Shown here: positions 61,555 to 64,000 of the stretch, in pieces
Position numbering within the stretch: position 1 is the first letter of the stretch
Layout: every line of letters begins with the position of its first letter
DNA from: Microbacterium aurugineum
GTDB lineage: Bacteria > Actinomycetota > Actinomycetes > Actinomycetales > Microbacteriaceae
NCBI RefSeq assembly: GCF_023101205.1
Contig: NZ_CP078078.1
Span: 1,674,001-1,738,000, forward strand
Direction: 5' to 3'
Length of the DNA: 64,000 nt
The notes under the pieces: generated by a model
What the model saw: only the letters and a program-made list of their open reading frames with translations
The model's database searches: none
What the model was told of the DNA's origin: nothing
Made by a program: the position numbers and the translations under genes

Positions 61555-61561
61555 TCCACCC

Positions 61562-61822
61562 TCAGACCGCCTCGTCGCCGCTCGAACTGACGGAGCGGCG
61601 AGTGGTCGGTTCCCCGGTCGCGGGGTCGACGAAGGTGCGTGAGACGGTCTCGGTCCGACGACGACGGGCGAGGAGGATGATTCCGATCAGGAATATGACG
61701 ACTCCGGCGCCCATGAGGATGTATCCGACCATGTCGAGGTCGACCCATTCGATGTCGACGTTCACCGCGAAGACGAGGATTGCTCCGATCACGAAGAGCG
61801 CGATTCCGCTGCCGATGCTCAT
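61562..61822 (-). CDS. DUF6458-like small membrane protein
   Basis: An 86-residue protein with two membrane helices (IGSGIALFVIGAILVFAVNV and MVGYILMGAGVVIFLIGIIL) joined by a short acidic loop, followed by RRRR and a polar tail (RTFVDPATGEPTTRRS). The family is frequent in actinobacteria and uncharacterised; a PspC-like or envelope-stress role is only a guess. It starts with ATG 61822, 148 bp from the tRNA-Met gene. Confidence 0.8.
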   Translation of the reverse strand: MSIGSGIALFVIGAILVFAVNVDIEWVDLDMVGYILMGAGVVIFLIGIILLARRRRTETVSRTFVDPATGEPTTRRSVSSSGDEAV

Positions 61823-61970
61823 GGTTTCTCCCGTTCTGCGACGCGATGCCGCTCCGTCGAAGAATGGCGTGGCAGAGTCACGCGCGGGAGGGGCTTGACA
61901 GCGGCGGATCGGCCCGGGCGCGCCCGTGTTCGTCTCACGAACGCAGGTAGCTCGCCTCGGGAGCGAAGAG

Positions 61971-62044
61971 TAGGGCGGGCGGGACTTGAACCCGCGATCG
62001 TTGGGTTATGAGCCCACTGCCTTAACCAGCTTGGCCACCGCCCC
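61971..62044 (-). tRNA. tRNA-Met (anticodon CAT)
   Basis: On the minus strand the acceptor stem is GGGGCGG with CCGCCCT (G-U at the end), the D-arm holds AGCTGGTTAAGGC, the anticodon loop is CTCATAA giving CAT, and the T-loop is TTCAAGT. The initiator hallmark (C1-A72 mismatch and three G-C pairs in the anticodon stem) is absent at position 1, so an elongator tRNA-Met or a lysidine-modified tRNA-Ile is more likely. Confidence 0.88.
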
Positions 62045-62085
62045 TTACGCACCTCAGCCTATCGTTCGGCGAGGTCACGCAGCGG

Positions 62086-62622
62086 TCACACAGAGGTCGC
62101 TGCGGAGTGCGTCTGCGAGTGCCCCAGATAGACGTCGGCATTGCTGATCAGGCCTGCACGCTCCTCCTCGCTGAGCGCACGGCGGACCTTCGCAGGCACA
62201 CCGGCCACCAGTGAGCCCCCGGGGACTTCCGTCCCACCAAGGACGACCGCGCCGCCGGCGATCAAGCACCCCTCGCCGATCACCGCACCACTGAGGATCA
62301 CCGCCCCCATGCCGACGAGCGATCCATCGCCGATCGTGCAGCCGTGCACCACGGCATTGTGTCCGATCGACACCTTCGTACCGACGATGACCGGGTGTCC
62401 TCCGTCCACATGGACGGAGACGTTGTCCTGCACGTTCGACCCCGGGCCGATGACGATCTCCGCCGAATCGCCACGGAGCACGGCGTTGTACCAGACGCTG
62501 GATCCTGCAGCGAGCGAGACGTCTCCGATGATGCGCGCCCCCGCGGCGACGAATGCCGTGGAATCGACCGACGGCGCGCTGTTCGGCAGGGCGAGGAGGG
62601 AGGCTTCCACGGCGATGGTCAT
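62086..62622 (-). CDS. Gamma carbonic anhydrase family protein
   Basis: A 178-residue left-handed beta-helix protein with hexapeptide repeats. The three metal-binding His are in VSVHVD, and in the paired IGHNAVVHG. VLRGDSAEIVIGPGSNVQDN is the family signature. Gamma-CA-like proteins form trimers; activity as carbonic anhydrase is not guaranteed, as many act as acyltransferase-like proteins of unknown role. It starts at ATG 62622 and ends 41 bp from the tRNA-Met gene. Confidence 0.9.
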   Translation of the reverse strand: MTIAVEASLLALPNSAPSVDSTAFVAAGARIIGDVSLAAGSSVWYNAVLRGDSAEIVIGPGSNVQDNVSVHVDGGHPVIVGTKVSIGHNAVVHGCTIGDGSLVGMGAVILSGAVIGEGCLIAGGAVVLGGTEVPGGSLVAGVPAKVRRALSEEERAGLISNADVYLGHSQTHSAATSV

Positions 62623-62682
62623 GAGGCGAGACTACCCTCAGATCCGCGGAATGACAGGGAAGTGAGCCGAGCCTCAGCTTGC

Positions 62683-62710
62683 TTGCGGAATGTCTGAGCC
62701 TGAGTAGCGT
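62683..62710 (+). promoter_or_regulatory. Candidate promoter of dps
   Basis: TTGCGG and TAGCGT are separated by 16 bp, 43 bp upstream of the dps ATG in the divergent spacer. The match to sigma-70 consensus is fair. A GGAGGAG site precedes the start codon. Confidence 0.35.
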
Positions 62711-62752
62711 TGTCTTCATCAGGTAAGAGAACCGTTCCAGGAGGAGCACAGG

Positions 62753-63238
62753 ATGAGCAAGGCACAGACCGTTTCCACCACCGCCATCGACCCGACCGTG
62801 GCTGCGGGGGCGGCCCAGTTCCTCTCCCCCGTCGTCCTCGGCCTCCAGGCCCTGACCGTCAACGGCAAGCAGGCCCACTGGCACGTCCGCGGCGCGAACT
62901 TCGTCGGCGTCCACGAGCTGCTGGACACCATCGTCGCCCACGCCGGTGACTTCGCCGACACCGCCGCCGAGCGGATCGTGGCCCTGGGTCTTCCGATCGA
63001 CGCCCGTGTGAGCGCCGTCGCCGACAAGGCGGGAGCCACCTCGGTTCCGGCGGGCTTCACGCAGTCCGACGAGCTGATCCGTGCGGTCATCTCCGACATC
63101 GATGCGATCCTCGTCGATGTCAAGGCCGCCGTCGAAGGCCTCGACGAGGTCGACCTCACGAGCCAGGACGTCGCGATCGAGATCCAGCGCGGCCTCGAGA
63201 AGGACCGCTGGTTCCTTCTCTCGCACATCGCCGCCTGA
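62753..63238 (+). CDS. dps: Dps family DNA-binding ferritin
   Basis: A 161-residue Dps protein. The ferroxidase site is made by residues in KQAHWHVRGANFVGVHELLD and DFADTAAERI; the rest gives the four-helix bundle ending in IQRGLEKDRWFLLSHI. It stores iron, uses hydrogen peroxide as oxidant and protects DNA; twelve subunits assemble. The N-terminal tail (MSKAQTVSTTAID) is short with one Lys, so DNA binding may be weak. A strong terminator follows. Confidence 0.94.
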   Translation: MSKAQTVSTTAIDPTVAAGAAQFLSPVVLGLQALTVNGKQAHWHVRGANFVGVHELLDTIVAHAGDFADTAAERIVALGLPIDARVSAVADKAGATSVPAGFTQSDELIRAVISDIDAILVDVKAAVEGLDEVDLTSQDVAIEIQRGLEKDRWFLLSHIAA

Positions 63239-63247
63239 CCCGTCATC

Positions 63248-63290
63248 CCGAAGGGCCGGTCCTCCGTCATCGGAGGGCCGGCCCTTTCGG
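63248..63290. terminator. Terminator hairpin after dps
   Basis: CCGAAGGGCCGGTCCTCCG and CGGAGGGCCGGCCCTTTCGG form a nearly perfect long stem with a TCAT loop, 10 bp after the dps stop and 15 bp before the end of the convergent amidohydrolase gene. Confidence 0.85.
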
Positions 63291-63304
63291 CGTTCGACTT
63301 CGGA

Positions 63305-64000
63305 CTATCCGAAATGGGTGACGTTTCCCGCCAGCAGGGTCGCGCTGATCGGCATCCGCCGCAGCGTGTCGCCGCTCGCCGTGAGCGGATCCGCACCGCA
63401 CACGACGATGTCCGCCGGCTCGCCGGGGCGCAGCGCGGTCCGAACACTCGCATCGATGGCCTGCTCGACACCGAGCCGCTCCTCGGGGTGCCAGGGCGCG
63501 CGGTCATCGTCCGTGCGGGAGACGGCCGCGGAGATCGCATGCCAGGGATCGAGAGCCGCTACCGGCGCGTCCGAGCCGAACCGCAGCTCCGCCCCGGCCG
63601 CGTGCAGCGAGGCGAGCGGATATCCGATCGCCGTCTGCTCAGCCCAATGCCGCTCCACCAGATCCCGGTCATCGACCGCATGCTGCGGCTGGAGGCTGGC
63701 GACCACTCCGAGGCGCGCGAACCGCGCCAGGTCCGCGTGACGGACCAACTGCACGTGTTCGATGGAACCGACAGCCCCGGTCGTGGTGAAGGCATCCAGG
63801 GCGTTGGTGATGGCACGATCGCCGATGGCGTGCACGGCGACAGCCAACCCCGCCCCCGTCGCACGTGTCAGTAGGGAGACCAGCTGCTCGGCCGGCACGG
63901 TCAGCATCCCGAAGTTGTCGGGATCACCGGGATAGGGGTGCGAGCACGCAGCTGTGCGCGTACCCAGCGAGCCGTCGGTGATCATCTTCAAAGATCCGAC
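63305..64000 (-). CDS. Amidohydrolase family protein (YtcJ-like), C-terminal part
   Basis: The 3' part of a gene cut by the window edge; the reading frame continues past 64000, giving at least 232 residues here. KMITDGSLGTRTAA, AVHAIGDRAI, IEHVQLV, LQPQHAVDD, RFGSDAPVAALDPW and the terminal beta strand domain with GEPADIVVC are typical of the YtcJ/N-substituted formamide deformylase-like amidohydrolases. The metal His residues and the catalytic Asp in GSDAPV are present. The full gene and start lie beyond the window. Confidence 0.9.
   Translation of the reverse strand, partial: VGSLKMITDGSLGTRTAACSHPYPGDPDNFGMLTVPAEQLVSLLTRATGAGLAVAVHAIGDRAITNALDAFTTTGAVGSIEHVQLVRHADLARFARLGVVASLQPQHAVDDRDLVERHWAEQTAIGYPLASLHAAGAELRFGSDAPVAALDPWHAISAAVSRTDDDRAPWHPEERLGVEQAIDASVRTALRPGEPADIVVCGADPLTASGDTLRRMPISATLLAGNVTHFG

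Noticed and set aside
1..64000. CRISPR array, insertion sequence, transposase or integrase
   Set aside because: No regularly spaced repeats, no transposase or integrase motifs and no terminal inverted repeats were seen on reading; the island borders are explained by the 398-bp direct repeat.

Overview
The window reads as chromosome of a high-GC actinobacterium, most likely a Microbacteriaceae member close to Microbacterium. This rests on RbpA, a PdtaR-type ANTAR regulator, the PafB-PafC-TatA-TatC-HelY order, small families common in Microbacteriaceae (DUF7882-like, DUF6458-like), frequent GTG starts and dense 4-bp gene overlaps. It is an inference from gene content, not a database match.

Layout. 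1-22.6 kb: housekeeping and accessory metabolism. A tRNA-Leu is followed by pdtaR, polA, a DUF885 protein, a flavin-dependent oxidoreductase, two MFS transporters, hydrolases, a UvrA-like ABC ATPase with a VOC protein and an AraC regulator, an NfeD-SPFH-GDPD operon and rbpA. 22.6-32.3 kb: one long leftward run of HAD hydrolase, trmI, FKBP lipoprotein, pafB, pafC, tatA, tatC, helY and lnt. These are the flanks of the actinobacterial Pup-proteasome locus, but mpa/arc, dop, pup, prcBA and pafA are absent: only 10 bp separate trmI from the FKBP gene. 32.4-40.6 kb: PAC2 protein, uppP, an M20 peptidase, a second tRNA-Leu, a VIT1-type transporter, an SF2 helicase, an SGNH hydrolase and a SpoU methyltransferase.

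41.0-46.7 kb is an accessory island inserted in the divergent spoU/sir2 locus. It is bounded by a 398-bp, about 98.5% identical direct repeat that leaves a truncated sir2 on the left and an intact sir2 on the right. Between the repeats lie gene debris, a XRE-ImmA/IrrE metallopeptidase gene with an unrecognised partner behind an AT-rich palindrome, and a two-gene AAA ATPase plus HNH nuclease module that resembles Septu (PtuA/PtuB). The ATPase is split by a one-base frameshift at its H-loop. A mosaic of SpoU fragments marks the right edge.

46.9-59.1 kb: intact sir2 and a histidine phosphatase, then a branched-chain amino acid catabolic region. accD1-accA1-acyl-CoA dehydrogenase-MaoC-CitE (leucine branch) faces a TetR gene across a palindromic operator. 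bkdA-bkdB-bkdC (branched-chain 2-oxoacid dehydrogenase) faces an AsnC/Lrp gene across overlapping inverted repeats. Together they should take branched-chain 2-oxoacids to acyl-CoAs and isovaleryl-CoA on to HMG-CoA cleavage products. 59.1-64 kb: an alpha/beta hydrolase, an AraC regulator, a DUF7882-like protein coupled to a 13-codon leader ORF, a small membrane protein, tRNA-Met, a gamma carbonic anhydrase-like protein, dps, and the C-terminal part of an amidohydrolase running off the right end.
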